DNA of 64,000 bases from SCBR16-9 sp964537975 (GCA_964537975.1 CAZIDP010000002.1:124001-188000), one strand, 5' to 3'. Numbered from the stretch's first letter, positions 9,732-20,262 are shown. The notes: generated by a model from the sequence alone, not told the origin. Translations and numbers: made by a program.

Positions 9732-10889
9732 TCATCGGGCAAAATGTTGTTGTAAAAATGGCCAGGCACCTTCTCTGTAATACCGGTGGCCGCCATCGCC
9801 TTCATACAGCTCACAATGCAATTCAGCCCCTGCTACCGCATATATTTTTCTTAGCTCATTATATGCATGACGAGTGGCTTCAATAGGAAATATCGCATCT
9901 TCAACGCCATTGATTGCCCGAAATGGGCGGGGGGCTATCAGGCCCGCAACATCGTACATTTCTCCTAGTTGCAGCATACCTGGCACATAGTTACAATCGC
10001 AGTGATGGATTGATCCAATACTGTCGACAAAGGTACAGAAATAACTGGCAGGCATTGCGACACGGATTCGGGTATCACATGCGGGAGCAAACACCGAGAT
10101 TGTCCCACCACCAGAATTCCCTGTGATGGCGATTCGCTCTGAATCTACAGCCTCATTTTCCAATGCCCAGTCAATCAGACGGGAAATATCCCAGACCCGC
10201 TCACCAATCGCCGTCCTTCCTACCAACAAACCATGCAACAGGCGAATACGACATGAATGCAACCGGTTGTTTTCTATATCATTCTTATTGCGGGTATCAC
10301 CAAAGCCCCGTACTGTTGGCGAAATCACCAGGTATCCCTCACGTACAGCCTGCACCGCAATATCACGATCACCATCCTGTATGCTTTGCCGCTCTGCATC
10401 ATTGTTGTATATTCCGACATAAAGCTCAGGATGATTATGTCCATGGGGTGTCAACACCAAAGGCAACCTGACTTCTGACAAATCAGCGCCCAGTGGTCTT
10501 AACAGATAAAATGGTATCGTCATTGTCGGTTCTACCTGGAGCAACCATTCCTCTCGAATGTGGTCATCCATTTCGAGTGTCGAAATCTTTTCAGCTTGAA
10601 TCTGGAAGTCTGCCAGTTCGCGTTCCATGACATTCAGCCCAAGTACTTCTTTCAGTTCATGCCTGAAAGCTTCCTGCCAGGCTTCGAAAGATTCAAAATT
10701 ATGTTTGGAATAGCTGAATTTACCGGCAGCACTGTCGTATAGAGCGTGATAATGTTTAATCGGATCTATTCCAGGCTCTGACGGGTCACAGTCTTCACTG
10801 TAGTTGTTCACCTCATCAGCATAAACACTGTGTAGTGTAATAAACAAAACGGAAATCAGAAGCAGCATAACTACTTGAAAATAGGACAT
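9732..10889 (-). CDS. Secreted alpha/beta-hydrolase, acetyl-xylan-esterase/Abhydrolase-like
   Basis: A 385-aa exported hydrolase. Residues 1-24 form a signal peptide ending near VYA/DE. The nucleophile elbow is GNSGGG (within ITGNSGGGTISVFAP), a candidate acid is in the GVEDAIFPIE segment, and the catalytic His lies in EGDGGHRYY near the C-terminus. The arrangement fits the large group of bacterial multidomain-less esterases annotated as acetyl xylan esterase or dienelactone-hydrolase-like. It is 38 bp downstream of the LamG-GH116 glycosidase gene and probably co-transcribed, which suggests removal of acyl groups from a polysaccharide or glycoside that the GH116 enzyme then cleaves (inference). 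Exact substrate unknown. Confidence 0.82.
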   Translation of the reverse strand: MSYFQVVMLLLISVLFITLHSVYADEVNNYSEDCDPSEPGIDPIKHYHALYDSAAGKFSYSKHNFESFEAWQEAFRHELKEVLGLNVMERELADFQIQAEKISTLEMDDHIREEWLLQVEPTMTIPFYLLRPLGADLSEVRLPLVLTPHGHNHPELYVGIYNNDAERQSIQDGDRDIAVQAVREGYLVISPTVRGFGDTRNKNDIENNRLHSCRIRLLHGLLVGRTAIGERVWDISRLIDWALENEAVDSERIAITGNSGGGTISVFAPACDTRIRVAMPASYFCTFVDSIGSIHHCDCNYVPGMLQLGEMYDVAGLIAPRPFRAINGVEDAIFPIEATRHAYNELRKIYAVAGAELHCELYEGDGGHRYYREGAWPFLQQHFAR

Positions 10890-10927
10890 GTCGTATCCTC
10901 CAGTAATACAGGTTGATTTATAATTGA

Positions 10928-13900
10928 TTAAATATGGATTGAAATTTTCAGGTTGTCACCAGCACGGAGAAGTGTCGACGCTTCAAATTGAACCCGAAAA
11001 TCAATCCCTTTTTGAGAATGCGTGCTGATAACATTCGCACCACAACATTCAACAACAACTTCTGCCGCAAATGTTTGTTCTGGCACTGCCAACTCAATCT
11101 CATTGAGTAACAGCTCTCCGTAGCGCAAGTGCAACTCCGATATCTGTGAATGGCTGTCTCTGGTCTGCTGAAACACGCCCCAACCGGCTGCAGTTGTAAA
11201 AAACGATGTGTGTTCGTCGGGTTTCCAGACAGGACGAAAGCCAATTCGACCAGCAGGTCCATCGTAAATAAAACCTTGTGCTGCTAGCAGGACTGACCAT
11301 ACACTCATGGCACGCGCATAGAATTTACCGCACTCGTCGTCACCATAAGGGTTCCCGGAATAGCCCCAGGACGCCGTATCACCGGGGGTTAAACCGGTAC
11401 GCAATCGGCCATCATATCGTTGTGAAACTGCATGAAGAATGGTGAAACCTTCGGCAATAAGGCCGGCCTGTATCATGGCAGCCGCCGCGGAATATTCAAA
11501 TCCGGACATTACCTCGTCGGCATACAGTGTAAAGGGGTCCGGGCGGTCTTCTTTTGGCCAGGTAATCATCTGCACACCGGGGTCTTCATTGGCAACAAAT
11601 TGTCGGGGATACTGCCTGACTTCCTGGAAGTTGTCCTTAAAGTTGTACTTTAAAATGGAGCGCAGCGCGGACTGCACATGTGATTTTTGGTAGAGCCAGC
11701 CGAGATTTAATTGATGCGCCCACCATTGCCCCAATACCTGGTCAATGTGGCAACCGTTGTTATAATCAAACAGGGGTGTTTCATCCGGAATCTGTGTGTA
11801 ATATTCACCGTTGTAAAGCGTTTCATCTTGTGTCCTGCAACCTTGATGAAATATATTCAGGTAACGCGTGGCGAGTGCCTGTTTCCCCTGAACGCCTGCC
11901 ATACGATTGCAGGCAGCCAATGCGGCAAGGTACAAAGACCCCATCCAGGTTGTGCTGCCGCCCAGGTTGGTATCAAGCGTGTTGTGCTGCACACCGGACA
12001 GTACGCCATCTTCATCAGCGTCCCATGTGTTGATAACATATTCCATTGCCCGCTCAACCTGGGGCCACATTTTTTCCAGCCAACTGTTGTCTCGACAGGT
12101 CAGGTATTCCCGATAGGTGCCAAGAATCTCACCGGTCTGACCATCTGCTGCTATCATACCGATAAATTGCCGGAAAAGTATGGCGCCGTCTTCTTGCATA
12201 TTTTCTTCAGACAACGCCTGCTCTCGCATTTGACGGCCAATTTCCGGGAACAATCGCGCATGGGCCTGGGCATAATGCCAGACATGACTGCAATTGCCCT
12301 GACAACAACCAATGTGCGCACCGCAACCTTCCCAGCCTCCAAAATAGCCATCTTCCGCCCAAAAGCAAGTGCGCGAGCGCAGTATCGCGACCTGAGAACT
12401 GATACGGTCCAATAGCCAATGTGGCAAGTTGGTTTCATACAGACTCTTGTGATAATTGGACGTAGCCAGATACAACGCTTCATGACGTTCTGCGATTTCC
12501 ATAGCAACGTCCATTGCGTTTTTCCACCAGCTGTTATACTTGTTTCCGGCACGTTTCCACGCACTGTCCGGCTGACCATGATGTACATTTGGGAAGTGCC
12601 AGGTCAACACCAGGGTAACGGTTTTATGCGCGTTGGGTGCCAACTCAACCGGAGCCAACAAGGAACCATCATACGTCGTTCCACTACTTGATGGGGGAGT
12701 ATCCTGAGGTGCATCAGCAAATCCAGCATCAGACTCCAGGGTAAATTTCAAATCATCAAGGTCATTCCAAGTAGCGGTACCGGTAGAATCAGGGTGCATC
12801 ATGAGCAATGCCATATCCCCATATCCCGGTGCATCTTCTGCTTTGTCTGATATCATGTGTAGCACTGTACCGAAGTCATGCTTATATACTATATTCCGGT
12901 TCATTCCGTAGCCAGGATGATTGCGCAATTCGACGGACTCATTGCCGACGTAGCCTACGGCGTTTTGTTGCGATGCCAGCAGATGGACTTGCACCGGGGT
13001 TTCACTGGTGTTATGCAGCTCCACTTTATAGATAACACAAGGTATTGCTGAGTCCCGCGCGTTTAAGGGGACGAACGGGTTATAAACTTCCAGGCAAGCC
13101 CTTACAGGCAAAGCGTCATCGGAAAATTTATACAAGGCAAAAGGGTATTCACCGCTGAAAACAAGGTCTTGCATAGCCTGAAATGGGCCAACGGGCCGGG
13201 TTTGCAGAGCCCGTGTAATACCATTAATCGAATCACCAGTTACATGCAGGGCAAGAAAACTATGCGGTATCTGCACATGATTAAAGTTGTTAAAAATCTG
13301 CCAGGCATGGGGTTCAGCGTGACCATTAAACAAAATTGGCCCCGTACCGATGCCTCCCACGGCAAAACTTATCGCTTCACGATGATCGCCAGTGTAATTT
13401 TGTGTTACGCCATCTGCCAGGAGTGCCGGGTCCTTCATACGCTCCATAATACGCTGTTGGTTTTGTGCATCATGTAATGCTTGTGCCTTCGCGCGAGATT
13501 CAGCCAATTCCGCATACGCGGCCTGCCGTGTTTCCCTGGCATTTTGCAAACCCGCAGCATCTACCCATTGCGCAATCGTATCTCCGGAAATCAGCGTACT
13601 ATGGATCGCGACTTCGTCCAGTGCTCCGTTAAAACGTTCCATACCCAACTCGGTAGCAGCGCCAAGGAGCAGTGGCAATTCCCGAAATTGCCTGTTAAAG
13701 CTGCCACCATGTGATGTCGTTAACGTTGGCGCGCCATCAAGATATACACGAGGGGACTGACCAGCCTCAAACACCACCGCCAGATGATACCAGCGGTTTG
13801 GCTGGAGTGGCTCCCCGGGAATTTCTGCAATACCCAGATTCGCACTGTTCCAGAGTCCGATTCCCTTTCGATCACCCATCAAATGAATGCTGAAACGTGC

Positions 13901-14275
13901 GCTTTGCGCAGGCGTTCGCTTTGCGATAAGGCAGGGATTTCCTGTTATATCTTCAGGACACCGAAAAAACAAACTGATACTGCCAGCATTTAAATCGAGT
14001 TCCGGTACCTTGCCAAAAGACACCCAAGTATCGTCAGCAGCCAGTGACAACGCGCTGCCCCCAACCGCGCCACTTATATAATTTTCTTCACCATGGACGG
14101 ATCCATGAAATGTTCCTGACTGATCTTGTGTATTGCCTTCGAACCCCCAATAAGCCAACAAGCCCTTTTCTTTGAATACCAGGCTGGCATAAGGAGGAAA
14201 GTCAGAATCGGAATTTGGGTACCCAAACAATGTGCCCACAAACCCACCAATAATAGAATGTCCACTGCGCATCAT
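10928..14275 (-). CDS. LamG-domain GH116 glycoside hydrolase
   Basis: About 1115 aa from the ATG at 14275, which follows a GGGAG site; the longer frame would use a TTG at 14290 lying inside that site. Residues about 40-240 form a LamG/concanavalin-like sandwich (LLAYWGFEGN, WYHLAVVF, GALDEVAI). A charged helical linker follows (about 245-285), then a GH116 N-domain starting at VGGIGTGPILFNG (about 306) and the GH116 catalytic alpha-barrel. The probable nucleophile is Glu649 (GGWEGC) and the acid/base Asp768 (HNTLD), with the HVWHYAQ motif between them. GH116 enzymes are retaining beta-glucosidases/xylosidases. No signal peptide is visible although LamG domains are usually extracytoplasmic, and an in-frame stop directly upstream excludes extension. 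Confidence 0.85.
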   Translation of the reverse strand: MMRSGHSIIGGFVGTLFGYPNSDSDFPPYASLVFKEKGLLAYWGFEGNTQDQSGTFHGSVHGEENYISGAVGGSALSLAADDTWVSFGKVPELDLNAGSISLFFRCPEDITGNPCLIAKRTPAQSARFSIHLMGDRKGIGLWNSANLGIAEIPGEPLQPNRWYHLAVVFEAGQSPRVYLDGAPTLTTSHGGSFNRQFRELPLLLGAATELGMERFNGALDEVAIHSTLISGDTIAQWVDAAGLQNARETRQAAYAELAESRAKAQALHDAQNQQRIMERMKDPALLADGVTQNYTGDHREAISFAVGGIGTGPILFNGHAEPHAWQIFNNFNHVQIPHSFLALHVTGDSINGITRALQTRPVGPFQAMQDLVFSGEYPFALYKFSDDALPVRACLEVYNPFVPLNARDSAIPCVIYKVELHNTSETPVQVHLLASQQNAVGYVGNESVELRNHPGYGMNRNIVYKHDFGTVLHMISDKAEDAPGYGDMALLMMHPDSTGTATWNDLDDLKFTLESDAGFADAPQDTPPSSSGTTYDGSLLAPVELAPNAHKTVTLVLTWHFPNVHHGQPDSAWKRAGNKYNSWWKNAMDVAMEIAERHEALYLATSNYHKSLYETNLPHWLLDRISSQVAILRSRTCFWAEDGYFGGWEGCGAHIGCCQGNCSHVWHYAQAHARLFPEIGRQMREQALSEENMQEDGAILFRQFIGMIAADGQTGEILGTYREYLTCRDNSWLEKMWPQVERAMEYVINTWDADEDGVLSGVQHNTLDTNLGGSTTWMGSLYLAALAACNRMAGVQGKQALATRYLNIFHQGCRTQDETLYNGEYYTQIPDETPLFDYNNGCHIDQVLGQWWAHQLNLGWLYQKSHVQSALRSILKYNFKDNFQEVRQYPRQFVANEDPGVQMITWPKEDRPDPFTLYADEVMSGFEYSAAAAMIQAGLIAEGFTILHAVSQRYDGRLRTGLTPGDTASWGYSGNPYGDDECGKFYARAMSVWSVLLAAQGFIYDGPAGRIGFRPVWKPDEHTSFFTTAAGWGVFQQTRDSHSQISELHLRYGELLLNEIELAVPEQTFAAEVVVECCGANVISTHSQKGIDFRVQFEASTLLRAGDNLKISIHI

Positions 14276-14785
14276 AATCAATTCTCCCAATTACCACCAA
14301 AGGTTATTCGATTCATTGAATGACAAAAATACAGCACCTGTAATTTGACAGAGATTTATGATAACCGCTTTGCTTTTGAATTGCGAACTCATACTTGAGA
14401 GTTGATTATAGGCGATACAGATCAATGGATGTTTAAAATTATAATTTTTTATGATCCTGAGATTCGTGACCGATATGCAAAGCTCATGAGACCAAAAAGC
14501 TTCATACAGTAGTTGTGTACAGCTGTTCAGTAAGCAGTTATTGTATATTGAATGGATTAACAGGCTCAGCTATACTTTCGTTACATCCGGTTTGCAGAAT
14601 GTTGCCTTGGAATTGCAAAATGCCGTCGGCTGATGCAGGAATCCGGATTTATTTACTTTTGGGACGTAATGTATAGTCGGGGCAATAGACCTCACCACAC
14701 AGATTCAGGGGCAACACGCATATTTCAGTTGAGACAGGAAGCGTGTTATTTCAAGGGTACTGTCTCATCATGGGGTTGTGGATTG
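14276..14785. other. Divergent intergenic region
   Basis: About 510 bases between the divergent GH116 gene and the secreted unknown protein. It is AT-rich and must hold both promoters. An open frame runs through 14633-14785 ahead of the plus-strand gene but has no ribosome site and encodes nothing recognisable, so I treat it as non-coding. No convincing operator or riboswitch was seen. Confidence 0.4.
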
Positions 14786-17020
14786 ATGCAAATGCACAAG
14801 TATGTTAAAGGCTTCTTCCAGTTGTTGATAGTGCCATGTATACTGGTACATGGTGTTATAGCTGATGTAGCTTCAGACACCGTGTACAATCCGGGCTGGT
14901 CGGAATCTGTTGTTCTCGGAGTTCGAGAGATTAAGACGGCAGAACAGATTTTCCGATTTGTCAATGGCCGCGATGTGAAGATTTCCATCACCCCCGAAGG
15001 CTTGGTAAAACTGCACTTCCCTGAATACCTTCCCAGTAGGAGCGGAGACAACCAGACCAGGGCATGGGTCATGAATTCGTATATGATCCCACTGAATCAG
15101 GAAGACCGGGAAGCGTTGTCCACTACAGGGCTGAAACTTCCCGAGGGTAACCACACTTTCTATGTGTATTACATTGACCCGGACAAAGCTACAACGGTGG
15201 AAGCGCTCCGGGGCAACTGGTGGGAAATCATGATGAACCCCGATACTTATCAGAATTTTACCGCCGATGCTGAATATGCGCTTCTCGAGGTGAAAGATAT
15301 AGTACCCGAGCCGTCGCTGGAGTTAAAGATTACACGCAGTATTGAGGGCGTAAGCTGGTATCCTCAATACCAGCAGACCGAGGCGCGCCTGGAGCTTCCT
15401 GAAGGTAAAAGATATGGGATTACGAAACGGGTTGATGGTATACCTGCTACACGTCTGGTGGAGCAGGGCACCTGTATTCAAGCGGTCTATGAAGATGTTA
15501 ACAACAATAATGTCCCCTACAACCGTACTTGGACTACGCACCGTGCTTATGCCCGGGGAGAAGTACGCATACCGTTCAGTAGCCGAATTGCCGCCGGAGA
15601 AACTCTTGTGTTGGAGCAAAACGGGTTGGACTGTCGACCTGGAGACATCATAAGCTTGCATAAGGGCTTTTCTAATGGCCTGCCAGCCGGGGTGGAATTT
15701 TCTTGTGAAATTCCTGAAATGGGCACTTTTCGTTTTGTAGTAACCAATAACCGAGAAGACGCGGTCCAGCTTGAGGGGACGTTTGAAGCCAGGTATTTCG
15801 GTAATCTGGAAGAAGAAGCAGAAAAGCTTTATCAGCATTCATCGCGCAGAGGCAATATCATGGCTGCAGAAATCTGTGAAAACGGTATTCCCTTTGATGA
15901 AGTGGAAGCCATTTTTCGACGGGTTTACGAAATGCAAGTAGCGCGTGAGGGAGTCACCAGTCCAAATGACACTGCTATTCTTGCCGACTACTTCGCCCAT
16001 CTCTATGGTTATGGAACCGAGTTCAGTTGGCGGTTGAGTCAGGATGAAAAGCGTGTGACCTTCCGCAGTACAGACGCAGCCCGGCGGGGAGCTTCCGATG
16101 CTCCGGTCAGTCGTTATTACACGGATAAAGCCTATGAATATCGGCACCGGTTGTTAGGTGCTTATCTGGACAGCATCGCACGACTGCTGGATGGTGTGCG
16201 ACTCTACACCCACATTGCCAACCTGGAGCGTCAGTATATTGCCATGGATGATCGCCGGGTAGGCACATTTGGCTGGACTGCGTTTGAGGGAATTGATAGT
16301 CTGGTTGAACGTGCTGGAGTCTGGCAGCGACTTCCCTTGGATAATGGAGATCTGTTGCGGGTATCAAGAATGGAAGGTTCCTTCGAACAGCTCAAATACG
16401 AAGTTTTCTTTTCGCTGCTTATTGGTGACTATTATCTCTCTTGGAACGACAACGCGCCCATCGGCACCGACATCAATTACTTTGGCTTGGCCCATATCGG
16501 TGGCGCGGCAGATTGGAAGAACCTCTGGCAGCCAGAGGGAGCAGAAGAACCCGTACAGTATGATCCCGGCGATCCGTCTCATCCGAAGTCGGTAGGGGAG
16601 GGGCGTATGTGGAGTGATGGCGTAGCGCCGGGTCATAATGGCGGCTTTGCTGGTGCCTGGCTGCTTAGTAACATTGCCAAACGGGTAGACCACTCACTGC
16701 GATACCCGGCATTCAGCTACTCCATTGATGGTGTTATGTATCCAGGCTATTTCGATGGTGTTCAACCGCAGTTGGGAATTTCCGGTACCGCTGAGGTGAG
16801 CCGATTCAAGAACGCGAATATCGGTCAGTACAACATATTAAATCAACAGGAGTACAGAAAACCGATTGTACTCTATGGTGAAGGCTCCGAAGGGAGCTGC
16901 CTGATTGTTCTCAATCCTTATGCCGGTCTGAACAGCGTTACCTCCTATCAGCTTCTGGAAGGGACCGAGAGAACCATTCAACATACAGGACCAAGCCTTG
17001 GAGTATATTGCCTTGATTAG
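14786..17020 (+). CDS. Secreted protein of unknown function, 744 aa
   Basis: I do not recognise the family. The open frame runs from 14633, but a signal peptide (MQMHKYVKGFFQLLIVPCIL..., cleaved near VIA/DVA) begins at the ATG at 14786, or at 14792 two codons later. That makes 14786 the better start, although the ribosome site is poor. The mature protein is rich in aromatic and acidic residues and lacks membrane helices. The N-terminal third looks beta-rich; the central part (about 410-560) holds helical segments. It is divergent from the GH116/esterase unit, so a role in the same carbohydrate uptake or breakdown process is plausible but unproven. It could be a glycan-binding or lyase-like protein. 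Confidence 0.7.
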   Translation: MQMHKYVKGFFQLLIVPCILVHGVIADVASDTVYNPGWSESVVLGVREIKTAEQIFRFVNGRDVKISITPEGLVKLHFPEYLPSRSGDNQTRAWVMNSYMIPLNQEDREALSTTGLKLPEGNHTFYVYYIDPDKATTVEALRGNWWEIMMNPDTYQNFTADAEYALLEVKDIVPEPSLELKITRSIEGVSWYPQYQQTEARLELPEGKRYGITKRVDGIPATRLVEQGTCIQAVYEDVNNNNVPYNRTWTTHRAYARGEVRIPFSSRIAAGETLVLEQNGLDCRPGDIISLHKGFSNGLPAGVEFSCEIPEMGTFRFVVTNNREDAVQLEGTFEARYFGNLEEEAEKLYQHSSRRGNIMAAEICENGIPFDEVEAIFRRVYEMQVAREGVTSPNDTAILADYFAHLYGYGTEFSWRLSQDEKRVTFRSTDAARRGASDAPVSRYYTDKAYEYRHRLLGAYLDSIARLLDGVRLYTHIANLERQYIAMDDRRVGTFGWTAFEGIDSLVERAGVWQRLPLDNGDLLRVSRMEGSFEQLKYEVFFSLLIGDYYLSWNDNAPIGTDINYFGLAHIGGAADWKNLWQPEGAEEPVQYDPGDPSHPKSVGEGRMWSDGVAPGHNGGFAGAWLLSNIAKRVDHSLRYPAFSYSIDGVMYPGYFDGVQPQLGISGTAEVSRFKNANIGQYNILNQQEYRKPIVLYGEGSEGSCLIVLNPYAGLNSVTSYQLLEGTERTIQHTGPSLGVYCLD

Positions 17021-17608
17021 GGTTTGAGTGTTACGGATTGTCTTTATGCGTACATATACTCAATAACTGAGTATCCAATCGTACTCTTGTAATCCCGCGG
17101 CTACTGTGTTTGATGTTCTGTATAAATCCGCATGCACCATCAAATTGGTACTTGAAAGGGCATTCTGTGGATACATTGAACTTATTGCGGTATAAACTCC
17201 AGGTGGCAAGTGCAACATTGTGTCGACGCTCATATGAGCCACAATATTCCAAGTCTGAAGGAGATAGCTCAATGTATCAGATTCGTCCTCACTGATGAAC
17301 ATCTCACCAAAATAAATGTAGATACCTCCCAGATGCATTCTTTCATCCAGGGCGTGCTGCTTATGCACCGCAAAACTCTAATTAATTGGAGGACACTGTC
17401 TCAACTTCGTTGGCAGAGAGGGTGGCTCCTGCAATGAAGCACAATAACTTCATCATAAAGAACAATACCGATACTGAATGCAACAATCTTAGTTGTATGC
17501 TTGAATTCAAGGTAGATGTGAATAACGTTGTTTTATTGAATATTTTGCGCAAAAATGGTATCCTGTAACCCAAACTCAAGGCTGATTTATCCGGGATGGG
17601 AGTCATCC
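17021..17608. other. 588-bp gene-poor region
   Basis: No supported gene. A 102-codon minus-strand frame (17060-17368) has a mildly protein-like composition (GVYTAISSMYPQNALSSTN) but no ribosome site and no recognised domain. Overlapping plus-strand frames are equally weak. It may be a decayed gene. The promoter of the downstream gspA-like gene presumably lies in the AT-rich last 150 bases. Confidence 0.35.
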
Positions 17609-20149
17609 ATGTACGAAGCATTTTATGGCCTGCGCGAAAAACCTTTTAACCTCACACCTGACCCCAAATACCTGTTTTTAAGCGAAAAACATCGAGAAGC
17701 TTTTGCGCATCTCGTGTATGGAATTAAAAACGGCAATGGGTTTGTCTTGATTTCTGGCGAAATCGGTACGGGTAAAACAACCATTACCCGCAATCTTTTA
17801 CAGCAATTGGATGATGAAACAGAAGTAGCCTTTATTTTTAACCCGTCACTGGCACCCGTTGAATTGCTCAAAAAAATCAACCAGGAATTTGGTGTCGATG
17901 CCCGATCAGATACCGTTCTTGGCTTGGTTGACCGTTTGAATGTCCACTTGCTGGAAGCCAATACACAGGGGAAAAGTTGTGTATTGGTCATTGACGAGGC
18001 ACAGAATCTATCACCACAAGTGCTTGAACAGATCAGACTGCTGTCCAATCTGGAAACAGAAACGCAAAAGCTGTTGCAGATTGTGTTAATTGGTCAACCA
18101 GAACTTATGGAAATGCTGTCACTCCATGAGTTACGCCAGCTTAATCAACGTATTACAGCCCGCTACCACCTCACTGCCTTGGATGAAAACGAAACCATAC
18201 AATACATCGCGTATCGTATCCATGTTGCTGGAGGACGGCGCAAAGTACAGTTTTCCAAAGCGGCTGTCAAACAAGTGTTCAAACACTCCGGGGGCACACC
18301 CCGAATGATCAATGCGCTTTGTGATCGTGCTTTACTCATCGGATATACACGCGAGGTACGATCATTAACTCCAGAAATAGTACGACAAGCAGCTCGCGAA
18401 GTTTGGGGCGACCCTAAAAAACACAAACCGTCACCAGTAACCAAGCATAAAGAGAAAACACCACGTCGCTCATGGCAGCTTGGTCGATTTCTACCCAATC
18501 CCACTGTATCCTTTATTTTTTTAGTGTTGGTTTTTGTGGGCATATACTTTGCCCCAATGGCGAAAGAATTTGTGTTAGAGTGGCAAAAGCAGTCTTTGGC
18601 ATTGCGAATGCATGCTTCAGACAATGCCGATACCCTACTCAATGAAACAGATGAATCTATTGAAAGTGAAGTTTCGGCAGCAGCGAATATGGAACCTTCG
18701 CAAGCAAGTGTTCCGCCATTTCTTGAGCGGTTGGCCAATTGGGAAAGCAACAACACGGATGAAAATGAATCCCCGGACATCTTGGATGAATTGCAAACGG
18801 TAGATGTTGACAATACACTAATAGCTGCGTTGACGCCAATATTCCGCTATTGGGGTGTTGATATACTGAACCAAATCGATCATGATGCAGATGAATCAGA
18901 ACTCCGAAAATTTGCAGAAGCACACGGTTTGGCATTGGAAATCATCAACCCGGCTTTGGAACAAGTGTTTAAACTCAATGTACCTGTTTTAATTACAATG
19001 CGTAATGATATAGAAACCGAGTCAGAGTCAGATACGGTTGGTGCCGAACAGCATTCAATGTGGGTTGCTGTTATGGGTAGAGATAATGGGTCTGAAAAAG
19101 TGAAACTGGCATCTGCAGAAAATGAAGTCGCAACGCCATACAATGCTTTTCGACAGTTTTATTCTGGCCCGGTATATGTGTTTTGGCAAGATTCTGAACC
19201 CAATGCGCCAGCTTTGCGCTTGGGTAGATCTGGAAATGCAGTCGATCGTTTGAAAGGTATGCTGCGCGAACATGGGCGGTTGCCAGACAGCAATCGCAAC
19301 AACCAATATGATACAGAGACAGCCACTGCTGTGGCGGAACTACAAGCAGAAACCGGGTTGACTGTTGACGGAATAGCTGGACGTCAGGTACGTATGGTAT
19401 TGAGTGCTTGGGCACGCAATGCAGATGGCAGTGATACTACTGAAGGCAGTTTGCAAATACCCACACCGACGCGAGTTCAACCCAGTCCGGTAATTGCGAC
19501 GCTGCCTGATGAACAGGAGGTACTCGAACCAGAACCAGAAACAGAACAAGAAACAATTGCTCCTGCTGAAGTCCCGTCTATTGTGGCCTTAGCGGCAGAA
19601 AATACTCCGAATACCAATCAAACCGAAACACAGGATCAACCAGAACCTGATATTGTACCGGATACCCTTGAAGCAGTTGAAGTGGCGCCTCCAGCAGTAA
19701 TTGAACCACCACAAAACCTGGAAACTGAAATTGCTGCATCCACCAATGAATCCGATAATCAGGTCACGGGAACAGGCAATCCAATTTCCTTCACAGACGT
19801 TTCTGCTGAAGCACCAGATTCCTATGTTTCCCCGTTATGGCCTTCCCCTTTTTCACCACCTGAAGATTCCGAAGAAGATGCATTGATTTTTCAAGGAGAT
19901 CAAAGCCCACTACCTCAGCCACCGGGTATTTATTTACAATCTCCGGATATTTCAACAACAGAAGACAATGCAAATAATAATGATGCACTAGTACATGTAC
20001 GCGAATTACCCGAAATGGATTTCTCCGATGCTAATGATGACGATGTACACCCAGGTAACAATAACGAAGTTTTAGATGAAGACAATCTAGAAGATACAAT
20101 TACAACATCTGATTTGACTGAGCAGGCTCCCTTGCTCCAGAGTGAATAA
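17609..20149 (+). CDS. ExeA/GspA-like AAA ATPase with peptidoglycan-binding domain
   Basis: An 846-aa inner-membrane protein. The ATG at 17609 follows GGGAG; the frame opens earlier at 17555. The cytoplasmic AAA domain starts with MYEAFYGLREKPFNLTPDP and has Walker A GEIGTGKT (50-57) and Walker B VLVIDEAQNL (125-134). One membrane helix lies at about 299-316. The periplasmic part has a C39-peptidase-like fold region (about 390-530), then a PG_binding_1 domain (about 535-600, ending VDGIAGRQVRMVL). A roughly 240-aa acidic Pro/Glu-rich, probably disordered tail follows and is unusual in length. In Aeromonas, ExeA with ExeB remodels peptidoglycan to let the type II secretin assemble. A GspB-like gene follows 113 bp later, but no other T2SS genes are in the window. 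Confidence 0.88.
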   Translation: MYEAFYGLREKPFNLTPDPKYLFLSEKHREAFAHLVYGIKNGNGFVLISGEIGTGKTTITRNLLQQLDDETEVAFIFNPSLAPVELLKKINQEFGVDARSDTVLGLVDRLNVHLLEANTQGKSCVLVIDEAQNLSPQVLEQIRLLSNLETETQKLLQIVLIGQPELMEMLSLHELRQLNQRITARYHLTALDENETIQYIAYRIHVAGGRRKVQFSKAAVKQVFKHSGGTPRMINALCDRALLIGYTREVRSLTPEIVRQAAREVWGDPKKHKPSPVTKHKEKTPRRSWQLGRFLPNPTVSFIFLVLVFVGIYFAPMAKEFVLEWQKQSLALRMHASDNADTLLNETDESIESEVSAAANMEPSQASVPPFLERLANWESNNTDENESPDILDELQTVDVDNTLIAALTPIFRYWGVDILNQIDHDADESELRKFAEAHGLALEIINPALEQVFKLNVPVLITMRNDIETESESDTVGAEQHSMWVAVMGRDNGSEKVKLASAENEVATPYNAFRQFYSGPVYVFWQDSEPNAPALRLGRSGNAVDRLKGMLREHGRLPDSNRNNQYDTETATAVAELQAETGLTVDGIAGRQVRMVLSAWARNADGSDTTEGSLQIPTPTRVQPSPVIATLPDEQEVLEPEPETEQETIAPAEVPSIVALAAENTPNTNQTETQDQPEPDIVPDTLEAVEVAPPAVIEPPQNLETEIAASTNESDNQVTGTGNPISFTDVSAEAPDSYVSPLWPSPFSPPEDSEEDALIFQGDQSPLPQPPGIYLQSPDISTTEDNANNNDALVHVRELPEMDFSDANDDDVHPGNNNEVLDEDNLEDTITTSDLTEQAPLLQSE

Positions 20150-20262
20150 CGAACAGCATTGTAATAGGAAATCATGTTTCAATGCAGCATAAACGAATTC
20201 TATAATGATACTGCTACAATCAATAGCACATGTCGATTTGGCATGATATATGGGGAGAGCCG

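Noticed and set aside
11711..12415. 234-codon plus-strand frame
   Set aside because: It is antisense to the GH116 catalytic domain, whose motifs are clear in the other strand.
18163..18813. 216-codon minus-strand frame
   Set aside because: It lies wholly inside the gspA-like gene on the opposite strand and has the Ser/Arg-rich, domain-less make-up of an antisense shadow.
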